The translations under genes were made by a program, and so were the position numbers. From Candidatus Bathyarchaeota archaeon (GTDB lineage Archaea > Thermoproteota > Bathyarchaeia > Bathyarchaeales > DTEX01): a stretch of 32,695 nucleotides of DNA. Below are positions 16,994 through 26,002 of this stretch, piece by piece. The number at the start of each line of letters is the position of its first letter. Within the stretch, counting starts at the first letter, position 1. The stretch is taken from assembly GCA_003601835.1 (NCBI GenBank), contig PIYB01000009.1, positions 25,502 to 58,196 of the forward strand, in the 5' to 3' direction. The notes under the pieces were generated by a model that was not told the DNA's origin, ran no database searches, and saw only the letters and a list, made by a program, of their open reading frames with translations.

Positions 16994-17958
16994 TCAACGG
17001 GACTCCAAAACCGAGAGGAGCGCCTTGATGTATCCAACAGCGTAGGCGGTGGCTACCTGATGCTGCTGGGTGTCACCGGTAATCAGCGGCACATGATCCG
17101 GGTTCACCGGTCCATCGAACCCGTTTTCCTGCAAGGCTTGAAGAATCTGAAGCATGTTCACGTCCCGTCGTCGATGGCGACCTCCTCGAATCTGCCTGAA
17201 GCTAGGAGAGAACCTTTGACGTTTCTGAGGTGCACCTCGAAGATTTTTCCTTCTCTGCCGAAACGCTGGATCTCTTCAAACATAAGCCGTGTTCCACCAG
17301 CCTCGTATCTTGTGCCAACGCAGTAAAGCAATCCGTTATTTTTGCTTGGGACGGCTTCAAGTATCCGGCGCCACCCTTCGGTGGTGAACGGGGCTTCGGG
17401 AACAGGCGGGTCAGATGGGTGTAGAGCTATTTTTACCCCGGAGTCTTCGGCTACTGGAACCATCGTTCCGTAAAGTTCTATGCATCGGGACCAGTACTCC
17501 TCAACCGGAATCTTGGGGTCCCAGAGTCTTCCCGGTTGCCTCTGTTTTGCAGCGTGCAGATCATAGGCTCTCATTTTGTATCCTCCTCTGTGTTCAGCTA
17601 TGTGGGTCATGAAAACACCGGGGGTTCCGTGGAGAAGAGGTCTAGCGATAGGTATTGAAGCCTCGCCTAGAGCCATTATGGTTTTGCAGAGGTTCTCGAC
17701 TTCCTTTTCTCCTTCAGGTTTTCCTCTGAAGAAATTTGGAGTTTCAGGTAATGTAACCCGGTAAATGTTGAGGTTTGCCGCCTGAAGTTTTCTTTTCATC
17801 CTCGCAAGTTTTTCCGGGTCAGCGTATCCCCGTTCTTTGACGCCTGGCACGTTAAGCGGATTGTGTATGTCAATTCCGTCCACGCCGATCTGTGAAGCTC
17901 ATCTTAGGTAGTCCTCGGAAAGGCTTCTTTCCCAAACCGTAATCTTCAACCAAATCAT
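16994..17958 (-). pseudogene. Mannonate dehydratase (UxuA)-like protein with an in-frame TGA and a frameshift
   Basis: From the ATG at 17958: MIWLKITVWERSLSEDYLR*ASQIGVDGIDIHNPLNVPGVKERG...; TGA at 17899-17901. Near 17162-17168 the frame shifts to DVNMLQILQALQENGFDGPVNPDHVPLITGDTQQHQVATAYAVGYIKALLSVLESR*. Confidence 0.85.
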
Positions 17959-18148
17959 CCCGTCGAATAAGATTCTTGTGTTCAATGCGCCGATTTATGT
18001 TTTTGCAGACCTAAAGCATTCAACGCTGTCCTGCAGGTTAGATCGGTGGCGGACTTAACCGCATTAGAGATAGAGATGAAACGCTTAGAACGGTTACCCG
18101 GCAAGGTTTGTGCAAGAGATAAATAGCTGAAATTCATTGTCATAAAGG

Positions 18149-18970
18149 GTGGTCGTTAAGCAGGTGCCAGAATTGAGTCAGATCGGTAAGGCAATCAGAC
18201 TTGAAAGAATAATGAACCGCGAAACTGGAAAGACGATAATCGTTCCAATGGACCACGGAGTAACACTCGGCCCGGTTCGAGGCTTGCTGGACATGGCGGA
18301 GATGGTGAACAAGGTTGCTGAAGGAGGAGCCAACGCTGTCTTGGGGCATATCGGTTTGCCGCTTTACGGTCACAGAAGATACGGACGAGACATCGGGCTT
18401 ATCCTGCATCTCATGGGTAGCTCCATATTGAGCCCTGACCCGAACAACAAGGTTCTGGTCATGACCGTGGAAGAAGCCTTAGTCATAGGCGCAGACGCAG
18501 TAAGCGTTCACATCAACATCGGGGCAGAAAACGACGCAGAGATGCTTAGGATTCTAGGGGAGGTTTCCAGGCAATGCATGAGGTGGGGAATGCCGCTGGT
18601 TGCAATGATGTATCCGAGAGGGAAGAAGGTGAAATCGGAGCATGATGTTGAAGCAGTGAAACTCGCGGCAAGAATAGGGGCGGAGCTCGGAGCAGACATA
18701 GTGAAAACAAACTACACAGGTGACATCGACAGTTTCAAGGAGGTCGTCAAAGGATGCCCGGCGCCAGTTGTGATCGCCGGAGGACCAAAGGTTGAAACCC
18801 AAGAAGACGTGCTTCAAATGGTGTGGGAAGCCATGCAAGCAGGTTGCGCCGGCGCCTCAATAGGGAGAAACGTGTTTCAAGCAGAAGACCCCACGAAGAT
18901 GGTGCGGGCGCTTTACAGAATTGTCCATGAAGGATGGGACGTGGACGAAGCAAAGAAGGAGCTTGAATAA
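18149..18970 (+). CDS. Class I aldolase, DhnA / 2-amino-3,7-dideoxy-D-threo-hept-6-ulosonate synthase-like
   Basis: [42 protein letters not shown] (Schiff-base Lys context); [18 protein letters not shown]. Confidence 0.85.
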   Translation: MVVKQVPELSQIGKAIRLERIMNRETGKTIIVPMDHGVTLGPVRGLLDMAEMVNKVAEGGANAVLGHIGLPLYGHRRYGRDIGLILHLMGSSILSPDPNNKVLVMTVEEALVIGADAVSVHINIGAENDAEMLRILGEVSRQCMRWGMPLVAMMYPRGKKVKSEHDVEAVKLAARIGAELGADIVKTNYTGDIDSFKEVVKGCPAPVVIAGGPKVETQEDVLQMVWEAMQAGCAGASIGRNVFQAEDPTKMVRALYRIVHEGWDVDEAKKELE

Positions 18971-19104
18971 CCAGCTCTTCCCTTTCAACAAACCTATCTA
19001 ATCAAATAAGCTGTTCCTTCAAAATCTAATCCGTTTTCACGTCGCAGCGGAACCATACGAGACCTTATATCTGTCGCTGAAGAGGTAAAAACGTCGATTG
19101 GAGG

Positions 19105-19356
19105 TTGCAGCTGATAGCGAGAACCTACAAGATTCTAGGGTTGATCGGAGACGGCATAGCGGAAGAGAGATTTGGCTTCAACCTGGAACTCATCGGTCCG
19201 TATCCGTTCGGCGCCAAGTATTACCTTGACTCCGGCAAGAAATCTTCGTGGCATCCTGAGATAACCCGTGAGCTAATCTACGAGGCTGACGGAATCTTTA
19301 AAGGTCCAGTTGGCTTGCCTGATTGTTCAGCTTGCTGGGTGCTCGCAGATTTATAG
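19105..19356 (+). pseudogene. N-terminal fragment of an isocitrate/isopropylmalate/tartrate dehydrogenase-like protein
   Basis: YKILGLIGDGIAEE...LIGPYPFGAKYYLDSGKKSSWHPEITRELIYEADGIFKGPVGLPD, then the frame ends. Only about 75 residues of an expected 330 or more. Confidence 0.6.
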
Positions 19357-19445
19357 AACCTATCATAGAACTCACTGTGGGCTGGCGCACCTTCACTTTA
19401 TCAGCATCCGAAAGATTTATAGGACCTATCATAGAACTCACTGTG
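19347..19445 (+). repeat. Two 33-bp direct repeats (one mismatch) at 66-bp spacing
   Basis: 19347-19379 AGATTTATAGAACCTATCATAGAACTCACTGTG; 19413-19445 AGATTTATAGGACCTATCATAGAACTCACTGTG. Confidence 0.95.
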
Positions 19446-19478
19446 AACGGGGCCTTAGGTTTAGTGAAGTTGATAAGG

Positions 19479-20831
19479 ATGAACGATATCAAGATAAGCA
19501 TAATCGGAGCGGGAAGCGCCGCCTTTTCTCTTGCTCTTGTCAGAGACTTGTGCCTTACTCCTAACCTTGAAGGCAGCACCGTCTGTTTCATGGACATAAA
19601 CGAGGAAAGGTTGAAAGCGGTCTACACGCTTTGCCGCAGATACGCTGAAGAAACGAACGTCAAATTGAGGCTTGAACAGACGACTGACCGAAAGGAATCT
19701 TTACAGGACGCTGACTTCGTGATAAACACAGCTTTGGTCGTCGGGTACAGCGGGTACAGAGCAGGCTGGAACCTCGGCTTCAAACATGGGTACAGGTTCG
19801 GCGGCAGCCTTCACATAATGCATGATGAAGGATTCTGGATAAACTATTATCAGCTCCGACTTTTCGAATCCATAGTCAACGACATACTGGACATCTGCCC
19901 CGACGCTTGGTATCTTAAACTCGCCAACCCCGTTCTAGCGGGAACAACGTTCCTAGGCCGCAAATATCCGAAACTCAAGTTCATCGGTTTATGTCACGGT
20001 TACCTCGGGGTTTTCTACATCGCCTCGGTTCTTGGGCTTGACAGGGAAAAGTTGGCCTTCAAAGCTCCAGGGGTTAACCATTTCATCTGGATGACGGAGT
20101 TCCGTTACAACGGTGAAGACGCCTATCCGCTTTTGGATGAATGGATAGAAAAAGACTCAGAGAACTACTGGAAAACATGCCAGTTCAGCGAGTATATGGG
20201 CCCTAAAGCCGTAGACCTTTACAGAAGATTCGGAGTTTTCCCCATCGGTGACACTTGCACGCCCGGCGGAGGATCGTGGCCTTGGTGGTATCATGTAGAC
20301 GACGAAACGGAAAAAAGATGGAAGGAAGACCCAAAAGGATGGTGGCGGTGGGCGCTTGAACCTTCCAGCGTAGACCGGGCTTCGGAGTTAATGAAGACAG
20401 CGTACGACCCGTCCGTTAAGGTTACAAGTGTCTATCCTCCAAGAAAATCGCGTGAAAGCATAATCAACATCGTGGAATCAATATCCTGTGACATACCAAG
20501 AGTCTTTCAAGTCAACATCTTGAACACCGACAGTTTTGTTCCGGGGGTCCCAAGAGATTTCGAGGTTGAGGTTCCAGCGGTCGTAAGCAGAACCGGCGTC
20601 AAACCTGAAAGAACCCGAGGGCTGCCTAAAGCCTTAACTTCTTACCTGTTGAGGGACAGGGTTGCACCGGTCGAGATTGAACTCGAAGCATATGAAAACG
20701 GAGACAAAGAAAGGCTATTGGATTTGGTGATGATGGACCCTTGGACCCGGTCAGAGGAGCAGGCGAGAAACCTTCTGAATGACATCTTGGCTCTTCCACA
20801 ATACAAAGAAATGCAGAAACACTACAGATAA
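19479..20831 (+). CDS. Glycoside hydrolase family 4 (alpha-glucosidase/alpha-galacturonidase-like)
   Basis: MNDIKISIIGAGSAAFSLALVRDLCL (NAD-binding), INTALVVGYSGYRAGW, GLCHG (metal-binding Cys/His context). The ATG at 19479 is preferred over the extended ORF start at 19323. Confidence 0.88.
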   Translation: MNDIKISIIGAGSAAFSLALVRDLCLTPNLEGSTVCFMDINEERLKAVYTLCRRYAEETNVKLRLEQTTDRKESLQDADFVINTALVVGYSGYRAGWNLGFKHGYRFGGSLHIMHDEGFWINYYQLRLFESIVNDILDICPDAWYLKLANPVLAGTTFLGRKYPKLKFIGLCHGYLGVFYIASVLGLDREKLAFKAPGVNHFIWMTEFRYNGEDAYPLLDEWIEKDSENYWKTCQFSEYMGPKAVDLYRRFGVFPIGDTCTPGGGSWPWWYHVDDETEKRWKEDPKGWWRWALEPSSVDRASELMKTAYDPSVKVTSVYPPRKSRESIINIVESISCDIPRVFQVNILNTDSFVPGVPRDFEVEVPAVVSRTGVKPERTRGLPKALTSYLLRDRVAPVEIELEAYENGDKERLLDLVMMDPWTRSEEQARNLLNDILALPQYKEMQKHYR

Positions 20832-21188
20832 ACGAGACTTCACAACGCACCGCTTATCTGGATGTACCGAAGCAAGTCCGCCTCGAGATTAACAGAAAAA
20901 AGGGATTTTGGTATATACGGCTAAGATCTCGCTCTTCTGGATTTGATGAAGGACACTACTGCTACGGCTGCTGCGGCAAAGGAAAACTGATGGAGAAAGC
21001 GTAGAAAGTGCTAGAATCTTGTATTTCATCGCCCCCTCCTGAAATCTCTATTTTCCCCTGTATTCATCTTTCTTTGTAACAAAAACGGTGCTCTAACTGT
21101 AATTCTTATATAAGCAGGCGGCAACATTGTGGCTCATGTACGCTTGCTTTACAAAGATATCAAATAACACGGTTTAAGTGGGAACATA

Positions 21189-22220
21189 GTGAACGTAAAA
21201 GCTAGGATTCTATTCGTTTCAGTAATCGGAACCATTCTTGTGTCATGTATTCTCTACGGGTGCTTTTTCATCTTTTCCGGTAACGAAGGAGAGGAAATAA
21301 CCAAACCTCCGAACACAACAATAACGAAATACAAAGGAATTTGGCTGCCGTCCCTGAGGGAAGTGAATATCTCGCTGCGCGATATTGACAGCCTGAAACT
21401 GGACGGAGTCAACATAGTCGCAATCAGCGTCAAAATATGCCTTGAAGGAGACAGCATCATGGAATGCGAGAGCGAAAAACAGATCAGAAATGCAATAAAC
21501 GAATTCCACAAAAACGGCATCCGGGTCTTCTTGATTATTAACCCTGCTCACCCGGATTTCGGAATAAACCCGTTCTCCTCTGAGGCTAGCGGCAAGCCTC
21601 TGCTGGACAAGATTACGTCCATTGTTCTGAAATGGGCAAACATCTCTGAGATGTATGGGATCGAAATCTTCTGTCCAGCAAATGAACCGCAACTTCTGTC
21701 CTACCAAAAGGAAAAGGACGTGTCTGATTGGGCACAAGAGTTGTTGCCGAAGCTGCGAGAAATATATCACGGCAAAATAGGTTTCAGGGTTCAAAACATG
21801 GCTGAAGGCTTTGCCGTTTACAACTTGACAGGATACGATTACGTTGTGTTCGGTGGGTTGACGTGCACAAAGGATATTGAAGAGAATCCGGGATGGGTGG
21901 AAAACATTATCAAACGTGCAGTGAACCGCCTAAAAGAAGTTTATCCGGGTCAGAAATACATCTTTTTCGACTGTGGAGCGTTCACGGGTCCTGACTATTA
22001 TTGGTGGGAACCCATCGCACCTGCAAACATGGCCCATACAATGCCCGATTTGCCGAGAGACTTTTTTACCGTCTCTAACCAGTCTCAAGCCGAGTTTTAT
22101 GATATGTTCTTCAACATAACTTGGGATGAGACTGAAGGATATTTCATTCCGGTTTACAAGGGTTGGGAGTACAGAGGGAAACCAGCTGAAAAGGTTATCA
22201 GAGAATGGTTTAACAAGTAG
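21189..22220 (+). CDS. Secreted/membrane-anchored TIM-barrel glycoside hydrolase-like protein (clan GH-A style)
   Basis: N-terminal hydrophobic helix ending VSCILYGCFFIF; barrel-like sequence with IEIFCPANEPQLL (NEP motif of GH-A) and Trp-rich strands. Confidence 0.65.
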   Translation: MNVKARILFVSVIGTILVSCILYGCFFIFSGNEGEEITKPPNTTITKYKGIWLPSLREVNISLRDIDSLKLDGVNIVAISVKICLEGDSIMECESEKQIRNAINEFHKNGIRVFLIINPAHPDFGINPFSSEASGKPLLDKITSIVLKWANISEMYGIEIFCPANEPQLLSYQKEKDVSDWAQELLPKLREIYHGKIGFRVQNMAEGFAVYNLTGYDYVVFGGLTCTKDIEENPGWVENIIKRAVNRLKEVYPGQKYIFFDCGAFTGPDYYWWEPIAPANMAHTMPDLPRDFFTVSNQSQAEFYDMFFNITWDETEGYFIPVYKGWEYRGKPAEKVIREWFNK

Positions 22221-22382
22221 CTGAAAAGGCAAAAATTTCATGCATCGATGAAAAATGCTTTTCCCGAATGTTTTTCAGCTTCACGGTGCCGCACATCAAA
22301 AACCGTGTCTTCGGAACCTCTTAACCCGAAAGATACTTCGATAAAGCAGGATGTTAGCCATTAAACCTGAAGAATCCGCAGT

Positions 22383-22952
22383 TTGAACAAGTTTAGTTGC
22401 TTTAATATGACCCCTGACATTTTTAACTACGCGGATAATAAGGGCGAAAGAATCTTGAAGGAAAAAGAAGGCTTGTCTCAATTCTGCAGCTCAGCCGTTA
22501 GGTTGGGAGCCGTAGACACGAAGATCATAGAAGCCGATCTGGTTGTGATCAGAAAACAGGTTCGGTGAAAGTGCCGTTTCGGCTACAGCTCTTACGGCAA
22601 GTCCCTGATACGTCCCCATTACACTCCAACCCCCGAACGAAACGCAGACTCTGCTGAAAGAGTATGAATACGCCTTGATCTTCCGTTCTAAACCTTTAGC
22701 TCTCAAAAGTTTAGCTATTGACTGGAAAGAAAGATCTTTCTAGCGGGTTATCCTGCCGCATTAGCTTTTTCCTCAAGCTCCTGCCCCCTCTGCGAAAAAT
22801 GCAACGTGGAAGGCAGCTACCGTGTTAAACCCTTAGAAGCTAAGCCTTCCATGGAAGCCTGTGGGATCAGCGTGTTTGAAACCGCGAGCAATGCTGGTTA
22901 CAGAATTGAGGTGTTACGGTCAAAAAGCAGGATTATTTACGTTACGGCTTAG
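22383..22952 (+). pseudogene. DUF2284-like metal-binding protein with an in-frame TGA and two frameshifts
   Basis: Pieces in order: CSSAVRLGAVDTKIIEADLVVIRKQVR*KCRFGYSSYGKSLIRPHYTPTP / NETQTLLKEYEYALIFRSKPLALKSLAIDWKERSF / FLAGYPAALAFSSSSCPLCEKCNVEGSYRVKPLEAKPSMEACGISVFETASNAGYRIEVL. Three frames make one Cys-rich protein. Confidence 0.8.
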
Positions 22953-22981
22953 TCTTGATGCGTTGAAGGTTCCTTACGTTT

Positions 22982-23464
22982 TTACACGAATCTCCCGTCG
23001 TCTTTTGCTTTGGGAAGCCGGCTTACTCTTTTTTCTAGCCAACCTGTTTTCTCAACTTTTCTTAAATCGAACTCTGGAACATAAGGTTTGATGTCCAAAA
23101 GCGGCGTTCCATCCACAACATCCACGTCTCGGATGTGAAGCATGTTTCTTTCAACCTTGATGAGCTGCACGATTGAAAGCCCTATTGGGTTTGGTCGTGG
23201 CGGCGCTCGTGTGGCGAATATTCCTCGCAAATTGTTATCCATGTAAGGTTTAACCTTCAAAGAAACTCTTTTTGCTAAATGAAAATGATAGATCAAGATA
23301 AGATGTGAAAACCCGTCAACGTCTTTGAGCCCTTCCGCATACTCGGGAAAAACCTCAACGGTTCCTTCCACATCTTTTGCGGCTGTCGGTTGAATCGGTG
23401 TACCCCGAGGTTCTTTGAAAGGAGAATGGATGATTCCTATAGGCTGATACTTTATCTCGTTCAT
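22982..23464 (-). CDS. trmO: tRNA (N6-threonylcarbamoyladenosine(37)-N6)-methyltransferase TrmO (TsaA/YaeB family)
   Basis: YQPIGIIHSPFKEPRGTPIQP; VDGFSHLILIYHF; GIFATRAPPRPNPIGLSIVQL; VDGTPLLDIKPYVPEFD. Confidence 0.95.
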   Translation of the reverse strand: MNEIKYQPIGIIHSPFKEPRGTPIQPTAAKDVEGTVEVFPEYAEGLKDVDGFSHLILIYHFHLAKRVSLKVKPYMDNNLRGIFATRAPPRPNPIGLSIVQLIKVERNMLHIRDVDVVDGTPLLDIKPYVPEFDLRKVEKTGWLEKRVSRLPKAKDDGRFV

Positions 23465-23522
23465 GAACTCATCGCCTTATGATATTTGAATCGTATGAAG
23501 GAATTTATTAGAATGTTTGCTG

Positions 23523-23930
23523 TTATGGACAGAATAATGCGGCTCCTTTTTTCTTTTGTTCAGCAATCCAAGCTTGCACTCCGATTTCCTTCATCTTTTT
23601 TAGGTTCTCAACGGTTCTTTTGTGGTGGGAAAGGCCGTCGGACGCAAATTCTTCTAAGAGTTCACAGGGAAAATCTGAGCATTGAAAACAGTATTCGTGA
23701 CCTTTCTTCTTTGCACACAGCATTATTTTGCAGTCTGAGCTCCAGTGGCGGTCAATCGGTCCTCTGCAACCTTCGCATGTTATCTTCTCAGGTTTTACTG
23801 TTTAGCTGCGTTCCTTCTTGAACCATTCTATTATCCTGTTCCTAAGTTCCTCGTTGCCGTGACCAGCTTCATATATGTCGCATTTCGCACAGTTCAAGCC
23901 GCAAATGGACAGGTTCCATTCTTCACTCAT
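23523..23930 (-). pseudogene. DUF3795-like Cys-rich protein interrupted by an in-frame TAA
   Basis: MSEEWNLSICGLNCAKCDIYEAGHGNEELRNRIIEWFKKERS*TVKPEKITCEGCRGPIDRHWSSDCKIMLCAKKKGHEYCFQCSDFPCELLEEFASDGLSHHKRTVENLKKMKEIG...; TAA at 23802-23804, same frame on both sides. Confidence 0.8.
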
Positions 23931-24181
23931 CATTCAGCCACCTAATACAAACATAATCTGTTTGGTTAAAACCGAATTTAACTGAAACGGATGAAGACTA
24001 ACACCTTGCAGTTTTGGCTTTGCCTGCGTCTTTGGGTTTATCCGTTCGAAGCCTTGACTTACATCAAAAGCTATGCCCAGAAGAACCGCATCAGCACCGT
24101 AACATATATTGAAAGGCCTCTCCTTTTAAAGGCAGATAAATACGTGTGTATGAATCACAGCTCTCTAGCGCGGTAGGGTTT

Positions 24182-24931
24182 ATGGGTTTCGAAATAATAT
24201 GGCTTGGTTCTGCTGCGAGCTTAATCGCCGGCTTATCCACCACCCTCGGAGCTCTCCCAATGTTATTCACCAAGAAGGTTTCAGATAGACTTATGGATGT
24301 GATGCTCGGGTTCTCCGCGGGCATAATGCTTGCGGCTACCTCTTTCAGTCTGCTTATCCCTGCTTTAGAACTGGGCGGGTCATGGGTAGCCGGCTTAGGA
24401 GTCCTCATAGGTGCGTCTGTTATACATCTAATCGATCGTTTCGTCCCTCATTTCCATCCGAGAGTGGGCCTCGAAGGGCGACCTTCAAACTTGTCAAGGG
24501 TCTGGTTGTTTGTTATCGCGGTGACCATACATAACTTCCCCGAGGGACTAGCTGTTGGAATAAGCTTCGGAAGCGGCGACGTGAAGGCAGGACTTATAAT
24601 AGCCACAGCAATCGGTCTGCAGAACATTCCTGAAGGCCTTGCGGTTGCGATGCCCCTTTTGAAGGAAGGGTACAGCCGCAGACAAGCTTTGTGGTACACG
24701 ACGCTTACCGGTTTGGTTGAACCCGTTGGCGGGTTATTGGGCGTTGGAATAGTCTCGTTTTCTAACACTGTTCTGCCTTGGGGTCTCGCTTTTGCCGCTG
24801 GTGCGATGCTTTTCATAATAAGCGACGAGATGATTCCTGAGAGCCACAAGAAAGGTTTCGAAAGGGAGGCTACTTTCGGGTTGATTGTCGGGTTTGTCGT
24901 CATGATGTTTCTTGACACCCTTTTCTCTTGA
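24182..24931 (+). CDS. ZIP-family divalent metal transporter
   Basis: TIHNFPEGLAVGISFGSGD and GLQNIPEGLAVAMPLL are the ZIP TM4/TM5 HNxPEG-type motifs; eight-TM pattern. Confidence 0.93.
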   Translation: MGFEIIWLGSAASLIAGLSTTLGALPMLFTKKVSDRLMDVMLGFSAGIMLAATSFSLLIPALELGGSWVAGLGVLIGASVIHLIDRFVPHFHPRVGLEGRPSNLSRVWLFVIAVTIHNFPEGLAVGISFGSGDVKAGLIIATAIGLQNIPEGLAVAMPLLKEGYSRRQALWYTTLTGLVEPVGGLLGVGIVSFSNTVLPWGLAFAAGAMLFIISDEMIPESHKKGFEREATFGLIVGFVVMMFLDTLFS

Positions 24932-25025
24932 GGGCTCTTGAAGGAAGCAACCGTCCTGAATCCTTTGCACACTTTTTTGTCTGAGGGTTGCGACAAAGAG
25001 ATGTATGGCGTCGTGTAACGTAAAG

Positions 25026-25033
25026 CTTATATG
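25026..25033 (+). promoter_or_regulatory. Archaeal TATA-box-like element of the ECF S-component gene
   Basis: AAAGCTTATATG about 25 nt upstream of the palindrome. Confidence 0.5.
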
Positions 25034-25051
25034 TGATGAGGGGGCACTAGA

Positions 25052-25075
25052 GTAGTAAAGTTATAACTATACTAC
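25052..25075 (+). promoter_or_regulatory. 24-bp near-perfect palindrome (putative operator)
   Basis: GTAGTAAAGTTATAACTATACTAC equals its own reverse complement except for one mismatched pair. Confidence 0.7.
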
Positions 25076-25097
25076 GTTGAATGTTGAGGGACTGAAA

Positions 25098-25850
25098 ATG
25101 GCTCAAGCAAAAACCTCATCCACGTTCACCGTGACAGTTACAGCTGTCTTCACAGCCCTAGTTTGTGCCGCAACAATAATTTTCTCAATGTATGTTCCGT
25201 CAACAGAAGGCTTCTTTAACATCGGCGAATCAATGGTTTTCCTGTCAGCTCTCCTCTTCGGACCGTTCGTCGGGGCTTTCGCCGGCGGCGTAGGATCCAT
25301 GATTGCAGATCTATTATTAGGCTATCCGCATTACGCTCCAGCCACACTCATCATTAAAGCATGCGAAGGATATGTAGTCGGGTTCCTGCAGAAGAACAAC
25401 CCTCGACTGGTTTCCAAAACTCACTGGAAGATCTTCACCTCAATCTTAGGATTGGTTGCCGGCGTCCTGTTAGCGGTTGTCGGCAGCATCTACTACAGCG
25501 GCGAATCGGAGCTAACCCTAGGATTCACAGCATACACCCTGTTTCTCCCGTACCAGTTCTGGCTGGTCCTAGGCGCTGCAGCAGCATGTTGCTTAGCAGG
25601 AATAGGGTTCGTTGCCGATCCAGAGTTCGGCTGGACCGTTTTCTCAGTAATCGCAGGCGGCTTCGTCATGGTCCTCGGCTATTTCATCTATCAAATGTTC
25701 TTCATAGGCTGGCTTTTCAACATCCAAGCTGTCGCAGTGGCAGAACTACCCATCAACATCGGGCAAATGACAGTGGGAGCCGTTATTGCACTTCCAATCG
25801 CCAAGATTGTTTGGCGGGCGTTTCCCTATCTCAAACGTGGGAAAGAATAG
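25098..25850 (+). CDS. ECF transporter S-component-like membrane protein
   Basis: TVTAVFTALVCAATIIFSMYVPSTEGFFNIGESMVFLSALLFGPFVGAFAGGVGSMIADLLLGYPHYAPATLIIKACEGYVVGFL is a typical ECF S-component N-terminal half. ATG at 25098 preferred. Confidence 0.87.
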   Translation: MAQAKTSSTFTVTVTAVFTALVCAATIIFSMYVPSTEGFFNIGESMVFLSALLFGPFVGAFAGGVGSMIADLLLGYPHYAPATLIIKACEGYVVGFLQKNNPRLVSKTHWKIFTSILGLVAGVLLAVVGSIYYSGESELTLGFTAYTLFLPYQFWLVLGAAAACCLAGIGFVADPEFGWTVFSVIAGGFVMVLGYFIYQMFFIGWLFNIQAVAVAELPINIGQMTVGAVIALPIAKIVWRAFPYLKRGKE

Positions 25851-26002
25851 ACATTTTAAGCCACAACTAGCCCATAAGCATCTTTTCGAATCTGTTTGAT
25901 TTGTCCAATTTCAGATTTAAGGCGGAAAACTGCCGTCTTCATGAACATTTTCATGTTAAAATCATATTTATTTAGTATCAATTTTAAAATGTATAGAGGA
26001 AA

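Noticed and set aside
19347-19445. CRISPR array
   Set aside because: Only two repeat copies, with a TATA-like content and promoter position; no cas genes in the window.
19323-19478. N-terminal extension of GH4 (MFSLLGARRFIEPIIELTV...)
   Set aside because: The family N-terminus is MNDIKISIIGAGSAAF at 19479. The extension is the translated 33-bp repeat and upstream debris.
17899-22568. TGA recoded as Trp (two TGA codons at Trp-like positions in the UxuA-like and DUF2284-like genes)
   Set aside because: Both genes also carry frameshifts, use TGG elsewhere, and intact genes in the window (dys, the RAM gene, the CDC48 N-domain gene) terminate at TGA. Pseudogenisation is simpler.
25361-25870. 169-aa plus ORF overlapping the S-component gene
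   Set aside because: Arg/Ser/His-rich alternate-frame translation of a strongly coding membrane protein; no family resemblance.
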